13,777 bases of DNA from CAYOBW01 sp964402115 (GTDB lineage: Bacteria > Verrucomicrobiota > Kiritimatiellia > UBA8416 > CAYOBW01). The notes under the pieces were generated by a model, which saw only the letters and a program-made list of their open reading frames with translations, did no database searches and was not told the origin of the DNA. A program made the translations under genes and the position numbers. The stretch covers positions 1 to 13,777 of the forward strand of contig CAYOBW010000189.1 of assembly GCA_964402115.1 (NCBI GenBank), written 5' to 3'. Below, piece after piece: positions 6,866-13,777 of this stretch (positions are counted from its first letter, which is position 1; every line of letters begins with the position of its first letter).

Positions 6866-7831
6866 ATGAGGATCAGACGAGCCGGATGGCAGCGGGGCGT
6901 GGCGGCGGTGACGGCCCTGGGGGGACTGGTCGGGGTGGCCTGCGCGCAGCCCATCATCGACGAGACGCTTTTCGATCCGCCGGTCCGGCCCGCCGCCGCG
7001 AAGCCCGCGCCCGCCAGCTTCCCGCCGCTGCTGTTCACATCGGAGACGGCCAAACGCATCCTGCGCTACGACGCCGCCGGCCAGGTGGTGTGGGAGTACC
7101 CGGCGGACACCGCGCGGGACGTCTGGCAACTGCCCAACGGCAACGTGCTGTTCCCGTACAGCATCAGCAACGGCGTCAACAACGCCGAGACCGGGGCGAT
7201 GGAGGTGACGCCGGACAAGCGCATCGTGTGGCAGTTCAAGACGCAGGGGCAGGTCTACTCGTGCCAGCGGATGGCCGACGGCAACACGCTGATCGGCGCC
7301 ACGGAGCAAGGCAAGCTGCTGGTGGTCACGCCGGAGGGCCGCGTGGCCCGCACGCTGACCATCCGGAACGCCGCGGCCGGCCACGGCAGCATGCGGAACG
7401 TGCGCGCGCTGGCGAACGGTCACTTCCTGGTGGCCGAGGAGAACGCGCGCGCGGCCCGCGAGTACGATGCCGAAGGCGCCCTGCTGCGGGAGTTCAAGAC
7501 GCCATTCCCAACCTACTCCGCCATCCGCCTGCCCAACGGCCACACGCTGACCTGCGGGCGGACGGGGATCCTGGAGTTCGACACGACGGGCCAGCCGGTC
7601 TGGGAGCTGAAGGACAGCGACGTGCCCGAGCTCGGCATCCGCTGGTTCGCCGGCCTCCAGGCCCTGCCGAACGGCAACCTCTTCATCTGCAACGCGGGCG
7701 GCAAAGTGCCGTTCGCGGAGATTTCCCGTGAGAAGAAAATCGTCTGGCAGGGAAACCCGACGCCATCCACCCCGCCAACCCTCGGCCACGGCATCCAGCG
7801 CCTGGACGTCGCAGGCGCGCCATTGAAGTGA
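6866..7831 (+). CDS. Secreted PQQ-like beta-propeller protein of unknown role
   Basis: This 321-residue protein has a signal peptide (RIRR, hydrophobic run, ACAQ at about 25-28). Its body is built of repeated blades. Each pairs a strand such as VVWEY, IVWQF, PVWEL or IVWQG (about 74, 120, 244, 292) with a turn-strand of the form LPNGN or its variants MADGN, LANGH and LPNGH (about 89, 136, 182, 222, 267). This is the pattern of PQQ-like/arylsulfotransferase-like propellers, with five or six blades here. I see no obvious catalytic residue set, so I do not assign an enzyme activity; a binding or scaffold role is as likely as catalysis. GGGGAGGG at 6850-6857 gives an 8-base spacing to the ATG at 6866. 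Its place between a glycosidase and the lamin-tail/CotH giant suggests extracytoplasmic work on the same substrate, but that is inference from position. Confidence 0.82.
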   Translation: MRIRRAGWQRGVAAVTALGGLVGVACAQPIIDETLFDPPVRPAAAKPAPASFPPLLFTSETAKRILRYDAAGQVVWEYPADTARDVWQLPNGNVLFPYSISNGVNNAETGAMEVTPDKRIVWQFKTQGQVYSCQRMADGNTLIGATEQGKLLVVTPEGRVARTLTIRNAAAGHGSMRNVRALANGHFLVAEENARAAREYDAEGALLREFKTPFPTYSAIRLPNGHTLTCGRTGILEFDTTGQPVWELKDSDVPELGIRWFAGLQALPNGNLFICNAGGKVPFAEISREKKIVWQGNPTPSTPPTLGHGIQRLDVAGAPLK

Positions 7832-7846
7832 CACGGCTCGCGGCCG

Positions 7847-7856
7847 ATGCTAGCAT
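7847..7856 (+). promoter_or_regulatory. 10-base perfect palindrome in the gap before the giant gene
   Basis: ATGCTAGCAT is a perfect inverted repeat and locally AT-rich. It contains TGCTAGCAT (7848-7856), which fits an extended -10 element (TGn plus a hexamer with 4 of 6 matches). It could be an internal promoter, a half-site for a regulator, or chance. No well-spaced -35 accompanies it: TTGAAG at 7823-7828 is 22 bases from TAGCAT. It is the only striking element in the 48-base gap besides the GGAGG ribosome binding site at 7866-7870. Confidence 0.25.
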
Positions 7857-7879
7857 AGAGGGTACGGAGGATCGGCGCG

Positions 7880-10800
7880 ATGCGCATGTCGGGAACAAGA
7901 CGGCTGTGGTGGGCCGCGTGGCTGGCTGCCTGCGGCGGGCTGGCCGGGCTGGCGGGGCTGGCCCCCGCCCAGCTGGTGCTCAACGAGGTCTACTACGACT
8001 CGCCGGAAAAGACCTCCGCCGAGGAGTTCGTCGAGCTGCACAACCCCGGCGGCACGGCCGTCTCCATCGGCGGCTGGCGCTTGACCGACGGCCTCGCCTA
8101 CACCTTCCCGGCCAACACGGTTGTGCCGGCCGGCGGCTACCTGGTGGTGGCACAGGATCCGCCCACTCTCCTGCGGCGGTTCGGCGTCACCGCCAGCGGC
8201 CCCTGGACGGGACGCGTCTCCAACACCGGTGAAACGCTGACCCTGCAGGACGCCGCCGGCCACACCATCGACCAGGTGGCCTACCAGCGCGGATTCCCCT
8301 GGCCCACCTGCCCGGACGGCAGCTCCATGGAGTTGCTTAACGCTTCGCTGGACAACGATTTGGGAGGATCCTGGCGCAGCTCCTCCAACCCCGACGCCCA
8401 GCAGGGGGTGCTGCTGCCGTCCCAGTCGTCGTTCTGGCACTTCTTCAAAGGCAAGCGCGAGCCGTCCTCGCCCGTGGACGCCTGGCGCGGCACGAATTTC
8501 ACGGAGGACGCCGACTGGCTGGTCGGGCAGACGCCGGTCGGATCCGGCTCGGACAGCGACAACACCGAGATCCCGGACATGTTCGCCAGCCCCTTCTACA
8601 CAACCGTCTACTTCCGCCACCCGCTCTACCTGCCGGCGGAGGCCGCCCTGCCCGCGCAGCTTCTCGTGCGCGTCTGCGTGAACGACGGGGCCATTCTCTG
8701 GCTGAACGGCCGCGAGGTGAAGCGCTGGCGCGTCAACGCGGGCCAGATCCCCTACAACGGCACGGCGAACGCGACGCACACCGCGGCCTGGGAGGAGTAC
8801 GTCCTGACGAATGCCGCCTCCTTCCTGGCGGCCGGCCACACGAACTGGGTGGCCGTGCACGCCCTGAATCGCAACACCCGCGACGGCTCGTTCTCCTTCG
8901 ACATCGAGCTGCGCCTGCCGCCGGCGGGCGGCTCCCTGCTGCCCAGCCCGGGCGCGCGCAACCGCGTCTACGACAGCGGGGCGCCGCCGCAGGTGCGGCA
9001 GGTGGCCCACTCCCCGCCGCAGCCGGCCGCGGGCGTGCCCGTCACCATCACGGCCAAGGCCACCGACCCGGACGGCGTGCGCACGCTGAGCGTGGCCTAC
9101 CAGGACGTGGCGCCCGGCAGCTATGTGCGGCTCACGGACACGGCCTACGCGAACGGCTGGACCACGCTGCCGATGCGGGACGACGGCACGAACGGGGACG
9201 CCGTGGCCGGCGACAGCGTCTTCACCGCCGTCGTGCCCGGCGACGTCCAGAAGCACCGCCACCTGGTCCGCTACCGCCTCACGGCGGAGGACCGGACCGG
9301 CCGGCGCGTGACAGTGCCCTACACCGACGATCCGCAGCCGAACTTCGCCTACCTGGTCTACTCCGGCGTACCCGCCTGGACAGCCGCGAACCAGCCGGGC
9401 GTCACGGCGCCGGTCACCTTCCCGACGAACCTGCTGGCCGGCGCGCTGCCCGTCTATCACCTCCTCGCGCAGGAGGCGGACGTCATCAACTGCCAGTACA
9501 ACTCGGCCTACCAGCAGACGCGGTTCTACGGCACGCTCGTCTACGCGGGCAAGGTCTATGACCACATCCAGTTCAAGGTGCGCGGAGAGTACTCCACCTA
9601 CCAGTGCGGCAAGAACAAGTGGCGCTTCTACTTCACCACCGGCCACGACTTCCAGCCGCTGGACAACTTCGGGAACCCCTACCCCGCGACGGTCCACCGG
9701 ATGAACTTCAACGGCTGCAGCTCGCCCTGGATTACCGCCAACCGCGGCATGGCGGGGCTCGACGAGGGCGTCAGCGGCAAGCTCTACGCGCTGGCCGGCG
9801 TGCTGGCGCCGCGCACCCATTTCGTGCACCTGCGCGTCGTCGACAACGTCAACGAAACCGCGCCAACCTCCCAGTACGAAGGCGACCTATGGGGGCTCTA
9901 CGCGTCGGTCGAGTACATCGACAACCGCTTCCTCGACGGGTACGGCCAGCCCGACGGCAACGTGTACAAGATCCTCGGCGAAACGACGGAGCAGCGCAAC
10001 CAGGGGCCCACGCAGCCCGCCGACGGCAGCGACTGGACCGCGTTCCGGGCGTCGGCCGGCAACGACGCCACGCCCACCGCCTGGTGGCGCGCCAACTTCG
10101 ACCTCGCCTCGTACTACGCCTTCCACGCCGTCAACCGCATCGTCGGCAACGTGGACCTGCGCGACACCGCGAACTTCGCGCTCTACCACCATCCGGACGG
10201 CCCCTGGTACACCATCCCGCAGGACCTCGACATGATGTTCATCCCCGAGACCCACTGGTCGGGCGTGGCGCTGATGAAAGCCTGCCTGCAGCGTCCCGAG
10301 CTGGCCATCGAGTTCCGCAACCGCGCCCGCGAACTGCTGGACCTGCTCTGCGCCGAGGCGGGCCCGTACGACGGCCAGGTCGGGCAGGTCGTCCGGGAGC
10401 TGGGGCTGCGCGTGAACACCATCGGCCAAGCCCTCACCTTCGCCGACGTGGACCAGTTCCAATGGAACTACCACCCGCGCACGACCGGCGGCCACGCGGG
10501 GGCGTTCTACGCGAATCCGAAGGCGCAGGGCATGATCGGCGGCACCTACACCCGGACGCTGGCCACGGCCGACTACGAGGGGTTTGCCGCCTACGTGCGC
10601 GACTATGCCACCGACACCGATCCCGACGCGTGGGCCGCCGGCGACGGCGACCAGCGCGGGTACGGCTACAACTTTCTCGAAAGCGAAGCCGCGGACGCGA
10701 ACATCCCCAACCGCCCCACCCTCGCCTACGCCGGCCCCACGAACTACCCGCTCGACGCGCTGCGCTTCACCTGCGGCCCCTTCGGCGATCCCGACGGCGG

Positions 10801-12763
10801 CACCACCTTCGGCGCCATGCGCTGGCGCCTCGCCGAGATCTACAACGAGGCCGTGGCCGGCTACGTCGCGGGCGAGCCGTGGAAGTACGAGGTCACGCCG
10901 CACTGGGAAAGCGCCGCCGTGACGCGCTTCACGAACGCCGTCGCCGTGCCGCCGAACGGCCTGCGCGCGGGCGGGCGCTACCGCGTGCGGGTGCGCCATC
11001 AGGACAACACGGGGCGCTGGAGCCACTGGTCCGCGCCGGTGGACTTCACCGCCGCCGCGCCGATCGGCACCGCCGCACTCCTGCCGCTCGTGCCCGGCGA
11101 GCTGCACTACAACCCTACCCCGTTTCAGGAGACGGAGTTCGTGGAGCTGCTCAACACCGGCGCCACGGCGCTGAACATCGGCGGCGTCGCGCTGGATGGC
11201 GCCGTGAACTTCACCTTCCCGCCCGACACGTTCGTGCCCGCCGGCGGCTATGTCCTGGCGGTCAAGGACGTCGCGGCCTTCGACAACCGCTACCGCAACC
11301 CGGCTTCGCCCTACTACCGCGCGGGCCTTGTCGTGGCCGGCGCGTGGGCGGGCAGCCTGGCGAACGAGGGCGAGACGCTGACCCTGCGCGCGCCGGGCGG
11401 CGCGGAGCTGTGGCGCGTGCCCTACTCGGCCGCGGGCGACTGGCCGACCCGCGCCGACGGCCGCGGCAGCAGCCTGGAGCTGGTCACGCCCGCCGCGGTC
11501 CCAGCCGCGCAGCCCGCGCGCAACGCGTGGCTGGCAGACGGCCGGAACTGGCGCTCCAGCGCGCTGCTGCACGGCAGCCCGGGCTGGGACGGCGCCAGCG
11601 CCGATACACTGGTGCTCGGCGAGGTGCTGGCCCACAGCGACGCCGCGCCGGGGCTCGACTGGGTGGAGCTGGCCAACACCGGTACAACCCACACGGCGCT
11701 CGCCGATTACTACCTCAGCGACAGCTTCGCCACGCCGCTGCAGGTGGCGCTGGGGCCGCTCGCCGCCGGCGTGCCGGCGGGCGGCTGGACGGTGCTCGAC
11801 GAGAACCAGCTCGGCCTCGCCTTCTCGGAGCTGGGCGAGCAACTCGTGCTCAGCCGCCTGGTCAGCAACCGGGTGGTTTTCGTGGACTCCGCGGACTTCG
11901 GCGCCTCGGTGCGCGACGCGACCTTCGGGCGGCACACGCGGTCCGACGGCGAGACCGATTTCACCTGGCTATCGCAGGCCACGGCCGGCAACCTCAACGC
12001 CTACCCGCGGGTCGGCCCCGTCGTGATCAGCGAGCTCCACTACCACCCGGCGGCCGGTGCGGGGGCGGAGTTCGTGGAGCTGGCCAACCTCGCCGACGAG
12101 CCCGTGCCCCTCTACCTGGCCGAGGCCCCGACGAACACCTGGCGCCTGACCGGCGCGGTGGACTACGTCTTCCCCACGAACGTCGTGCTCGCCGGCCACG
12201 GCGTGCTGCTGATCACCGCAACGGATCCCGCCGCCTTCCGCGCGCAACACGGACTGCCGCCGGACGTGCCGGTCTACGGCCCGTGGGAGGGCGCGCTTGA
12301 CAACGCGGGCGATACCGTGCGCCTGCGCATGCCTTACGCTCCGGAGCCCACCGGGTTCGTGCCGTACGTCCTCGTGGACCGGGTCAGCTACCGGCCCGTG
12401 GCGCCCTGGCCGGCGGAGGCGGACGGCGCCGGCCCCGCGCTCGAGCGCGTCACGCTCTACGCGTACGGCAACGACCCCGCGCACTGGCGCGCCTCCGCCG
12501 TGACCGGCGGCACGCCCGGCGTGGTGGATGGCCCGTGGCTGCACATGTTGATCGCCGGCATGGCCACCGCCAGCGAGGGCGAGACGCTCCGCTGGCAGGC
12601 CATCCCCGGCGAACGTTACGACGTCGAGTACAGCGAGCGGCTCACGCCCGCGGACTGGCAGCACCTGCAGACCATCACCGCGGACGCCACCGTCATGGCG
12701 CTGCACGACACGCCGTCAGCCGCCGCCACGCGCCGCTACTACCGCATCACCTGGCGGCCGTGA
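7880..12763 (+). CDS. Giant secreted protein: lamin-tail domains, CotH kinase-like domain
   Basis: This 1627-residue exported protein has a signal peptide (about 1-30, ending LAPA). Domains in order: lamin-tail domain (30-150); jelly-roll/galactose-binding-like module (185-345, with NDGAILWLNGREVKRW); Ig-like module (370-485); CotH kinase-like domain (about 523-830); linker; fibronectin III-like module (about 1000-1058); and three further lamin-tail domains (about 1068-1185, 1243-1340 and 1380-1505; the third of four is the most diverged). A C-terminal module (1553-1627, YDVEYSERLTPADWQ to YYRITWRP) is of a style frequent in Verrucomicrobiota. In the CotH part, KVRGEYST (566-573), RDTANFALYH (761-770) and IPQDLDMMF (779-787) match the family's conserved segments; D782 and D784 would be the metal-binding pair. 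GGAGG 9 bases upstream supports the ATG at 7880. It is last in the probable operon. Function is unknown: surface scaffold, adhesin or extracellular protein kinase are all possible. Confidence 0.9.
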   Translation: MRMSGTRRLWWAAWLAACGGLAGLAGLAPAQLVLNEVYYDSPEKTSAEEFVELHNPGGTAVSIGGWRLTDGLAYTFPANTVVPAGGYLVVAQDPPTLLRRFGVTASGPWTGRVSNTGETLTLQDAAGHTIDQVAYQRGFPWPTCPDGSSMELLNASLDNDLGGSWRSSSNPDAQQGVLLPSQSSFWHFFKGKREPSSPVDAWRGTNFTEDADWLVGQTPVGSGSDSDNTEIPDMFASPFYTTVYFRHPLYLPAEAALPAQLLVRVCVNDGAILWLNGREVKRWRVNAGQIPYNGTANATHTAAWEEYVLTNAASFLAAGHTNWVAVHALNRNTRDGSFSFDIELRLPPAGGSLLPSPGARNRVYDSGAPPQVRQVAHSPPQPAAGVPVTITAKATDPDGVRTLSVAYQDVAPGSYVRLTDTAYANGWTTLPMRDDGTNGDAVAGDSVFTAVVPGDVQKHRHLVRYRLTAEDRTGRRVTVPYTDDPQPNFAYLVYSGVPAWTAANQPGVTAPVTFPTNLLAGALPVYHLLAQEADVINCQYNSAYQQTRFYGTLVYAGKVYDHIQFKVRGEYSTYQCGKNKWRFYFTTGHDFQPLDNFGNPYPATVHRMNFNGCSSPWITANRGMAGLDEGVSGKLYALAGVLAPRTHFVHLRVVDNVNETAPTSQYEGDLWGLYASVEYIDNRFLDGYGQPDGNVYKILGETTEQRNQGPTQPADGSDWTAFRASAGNDATPTAWWRANFDLASYYAFHAVNRIVGNVDLRDTANFALYHHPDGPWYTIPQDLDMMFIPETHWSGVALMKACLQRPELAIEFRNRARELLDLLCAEAGPYDGQVGQVVRELGLRVNTIGQALTFADVDQFQWNYHPRTTGGHAGAFYANPKAQGMIGGTYTRTLATADYEGFAAYVRDYATDTDPDAWAAGDGDQRGYGYNFLESEAADANIPNRPTLAYAGPTNYPLDALRFTCGPFGDPDGGTTFGAMRWRLAEIYNEAVAGYVAGEPWKYEVTPHWESAAVTRFTNAVAVPPNGLRAGGRYRVRVRHQDNTGRWSHWSAPVDFTAAAPIGTAALLPLVPGELHYNPTPFQETEFVELLNTGATALNIGGVALDGAVNFTFPPDTFVPAGGYVLAVKDVAAFDNRYRNPASPYYRAGLVVAGAWAGSLANEGETLTLRAPGGAELWRVPYSAAGDWPTRADGRGSSLELVTPAAVPAAQPARNAWLADGRNWRSSALLHGSPGWDGASADTLVLGEVLAHSDAAPGLDWVELANTGTTHTALADYYLSDSFATPLQVALGPLAAGVPAGGWTVLDENQLGLAFSELGEQLVLSRLVSNRVVFVDSADFGASVRDATFGRHTRSDGETDFTWLSQATAGNLNAYPRVGPVVISELHYHPAAGAGAEFVELANLADEPVPLYLAEAPTNTWRLTGAVDYVFPTNVVLAGHGVLLITATDPAAFRAQHGLPPDVPVYGPWEGALDNAGDTVRLRMPYAPEPTGFVPYVLVDRVSYRPVAPWPAEADGAGPALERVTLYAYGNDPAHWRASAVTGGTPGVVDGPWLHMLIAGMATASEGETLRWQAIPGERYDVEYSERLTPADWQHLQTITADATVMALHDTPSAAATRRYYRITWRP

Positions 12764-12795
12764 AGGGCGCCCGGATACGGGGATGCGCTCACCGT
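12764..12795. other. 32-base convergent gap without a recognisable terminator
   Basis: The giant gene and the zinc-ribbon gene converge here. The gap contains GGGCGCCC (12765-12772) and a 4-base stem CCCG/CGGG around GATA (12770-12781), but no T-run on either strand, so an intrinsic terminator cannot be claimed. Confidence 0.4.
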
Positions 12796-13620
12796 TCACT
12801 TCTTGACATAGCCGGCCCCGTTGCAGCGGCCGCAATCGTGGGCGCGTTTGCGCGAACCGCTCGCCACGTGGGTCGCTGTGCGCTGGTCTTCGGTGCGCCC
12901 GATGGCGTTGCAGTTGGGGCAGACCTTGCGCCCCGGAGGGATTGGCCGCATGAAGCTCCCGCGCCCCCGGCACACGGGACAGTCTTCGCGGTCGCGCGCG
13001 CTCCGCAGGTAGTACCCCTCGCCCCGGCAGGTGGGGCAGACGGCGCGATACGGCACGGAGACGAGCGTTTCACGCGCAGGCGCGACAGCGGGCGGCCGAT
13101 GCTCGGAAGTGGCGCCGCCCGGCAGCTGCCTGTTCGACCCGCCGTCAGGCGACTGTCTGTTCTGCCCGCCGCCAGGCGTCTGCTGCCGGCTGGTCTCGGA
13201 TCGTCCCGCCCAGCCCGAGATGCGCTCCCGCGCCTGCGTGCACAGTCGCCCGGCCTGCGCGGGATTGAAATAGACCCAGGCGCCCAGTCCGCCGAGAATC
13301 AGCACGGCAACAACCAGGCGCAAGGCCCATGCGAGTTGCCGGCGCAGGCGCGCCGCGGCGAAGCGCTCCGCCACAAGGCCCTGCCCATGGTGGCAGAAGG
13401 GGCAGACGCGCATACGCGGCGACATGGGTTTCCCGCACTGCGGGCACGTGAGCGACTCCAGTCCGAACACCGGCGCGCCCCCGGGGTCGCCCGACTGCTG
13501 GCGCAGGCGCATGGACGCCTGCGCCTGGTTGTCAGCCGCGGCGTCCCCCGGCTTGCCGCAGAACGGGCACGACAGCCCGTCGCCAACCCATTCGCCCTGG
13601 CAGTATGCACATCGCCTCAT
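12796..13620 (-). CDS. Membrane protein with zinc ribbons and DnaJ-type Cys-rich domain
   Basis: With this start the protein has 274 residues. The N-terminal part carries two zinc ribbons: CAYC/CPFC (4-7 and 18-21) and CPQC/CPFC (59-62 and 73-76), each pair 10 residues apart. RLRR then precedes one hydrophobic segment (about 97-118), giving a predicted N-in, C-out topology. A Gly/Pro/Gln/Arg linker with three 9-residue repeats (about 148-174) leads to four CxxC motifs: CPTCRGEG (195), CPVCRGRG (214), CPNCNAIG (234) and CGRCNGAG (263). Four such motifs are the hallmark of the DnaJ zinc-binding domain, which binds two Zn ions and unfolded clients; the third here has lost its first motif Gly. 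No J domain exists, so this is not a DnaK co-chaperone. Role unknown; a redox or zinc-dependent binding module is possible. The ATG at 13632 is an in-frame alternative start; neither has a strong Shine-Dalgarno sequence, and GGTG before 13620 is weak. Confidence 0.8.
   Translation of the reverse strand: MRRCAYCQGEWVGDGLSCPFCGKPGDAAADNQAQASMRLRQQSGDPGGAPVFGLESLTCPQCGKPMSPRMRVCPFCHHGQGLVAERFAAARLRRQLAWALRLVVAVLILGGLGAWVYFNPAQAGRLCTQARERISGWAGRSETSRQQTPGGGQNRQSPDGGSNRQLPGGATSEHRPPAVAPARETLVSVPYRAVCPTCRGEGYYLRSARDREDCPVCRGRGSFMRPIPPGRKVCPNCNAIGRTEDQRTATHVASGSRKRAHDCGRCNGAGYVKK
13126..13179 (-). repeat. 27-base in-frame tandem duplication in the zinc protein linker
   Basis: Two adjacent 27-base units (13126-13152 and 13153-13179) match at 22 of 27 positions. 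Together with a more diverged neighbour they encode the 9-residue pattern [TSL]P[GD]GG..R[Q] in the linker after the membrane segment. The length is a multiple of three, so linker length can change without frameshift. Confidence 0.7.
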
Positions 13621-13630
13621 AACGCACCGC

Positions 13631-13659
13631 ATTCAACACGCTGCGGGGTTGGGCGTCAA
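13631..13659 (-). promoter_or_regulatory. Weak sigma70-type promoter candidate for the zinc protein gene
   Basis: On the minus strand TTGACG (13659-13654, 5 of 6) and TTGAAT (13636-13631, 4 of 6) are separated by 17 bases. Transcription would start near 13624, so the ATG at 13620 would be nearly leaderless and the ATG at 13632 would lie upstream of the transcript. This fits the lack of a good Shine-Dalgarno sequence, but the match is by eye and could be chance. Confidence 0.25.
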
Positions 13660-13776
13660 GTTCAGGCCTTCCCGCCCACCGGTGTTGTTTCTAGCTGTTC
13701 TCCCTTTCCTCCGGAGCGGAACGCCCGGCTCCAGCGCGATCGACTCCCACAGCCAACGCTTCACCCGTGCCTTCAT
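13633..13776 (-). CDS. Doubtful 47-codon reading frame at the right edge
   Basis: The frame opens with ATG at 13776-13774, one base inside the window edge, and closes with TGA at 13635-13633, directly abutting the alternative ATG of the zinc protein. The product is basic and begins MKARVKRWLWESIALEPG, then becomes Arg/Asn/Gly/Pro-rich and ends in Cys. It could be the tail of a longer gene entering from outside, a small protein, or non-coding DNA; I do not recognise it. The stretch also holds a purine-rich GGAGGAAAGGGAG on the minus strand (13700-13712 region) without a start codon at useful distance. Confidence 0.2.
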   Translation of the reverse strand: MKARVKRWLWESIALEPGVPLRRKGRTARNNTGGREGLNLTPNPAAC

Positions 13777-13777
13777 G

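Noticed and set aside
4876..7059. Long minus-strand open frame opposite the arabinofuranosidase gene
   Set aside because: The sense strand encodes all GH51 catalytic motifs; the antisense product is compositionally biased and motif-free.
7850..11935. Two minus-strand open frames of more than 650 codons opposite the giant gene
   Set aside because: The sense protein has coherent lamin-tail, CotH and fibronectin-like domains; the antisense frames are products of GC bias at third codon positions.
3031..12763. Classical Bacteroidetes polysaccharide utilisation locus
   Set aside because: No SusC-like receptor, SusD-like lipoprotein, hybrid two-component or ECF/anti-sigma gene is present in the window.
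12765..12781. Intrinsic terminator in the convergent gap
   Set aside because: The stem is only 4 bases and there is no T-run on either strand.
12796..13620. Canonical DnaJ co-chaperone
   Set aside because: No J domain or HPD motif is present, and a membrane segment plus two unrelated zinc ribbons precede the cysteine-rich domain.

Overview
This is a GC-rich bacterial window with seven clear protein genes. They form a leftward pair (1-2874), a rightward run of four genes (3031-12763) and a leftward gene at the right end (12796-13620). The gene content suggests a heterotrophic, polysaccharide-degrading member of the PVC superphylum, most likely Verrucomicrobiota or Kiritimatiellota. The pointers are a secreted lamin-tail/CotH giant protein with a C-terminal domain style common in those phyla, a multiheme cytochrome fused to HEAT and TPR repeats, and GH29 plus GH51 enzymes with export signals. 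This placement is inferred from protein style only; no rRNA or other phylogenetic marker is present.

Left part: an eight-CxxCH cytochrome c protein is followed 9 bases later by a GNAT acetyltransferase that runs off the window edge. The two look like one leftward transcription unit. The 156-base divergent gap to the next operon carries a plausible sigma70-type promoter (TTGCCA-18-TATACG) and an array of eight heptamers (consensus GTCAGGA) that ends 2 bases before the next start codon and supplies its Shine-Dalgarno sequence.

Centre: GH29 alpha-L-fucosidase, GH51 alpha-L-arabinofuranosidase, a small secreted beta-propeller protein and a 1627-residue secreted protein with four lamin-tail domains and a CotH kinase-like domain. 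The gaps are 39, 22 and 48 bases and the direction is the same, so they are probably co-transcribed. All four begin with an export signal. A reasonable reading is removal of fucose and arabinose side groups from a glycan outside the cytoplasm, with the propeller and the giant protein acting at the cell surface or periplasm. No SusC/SusD pair, sulfatase, transporter or regulator is in the window. A second, shorter and more degenerate heptamer array fills the GH29-GH51 gap and ends in the same 2-base phase before its start codon.

Right part: convergent to the giant gene is a single-pass membrane protein with two N-terminal zinc ribbons and a C-terminal DnaJ-type cysteine-rich domain (four CxxC motifs) but no J domain. 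The last 145 bases hold a weak promoter candidate and a doubtful 47-codon reading frame.

There are no tRNA, rRNA, CRISPR, insertion sequence or phage signatures. The high GC content opens very long frames opposite every real gene; these were rejected as coding. No gene-free stretch exceeds 300 bases.
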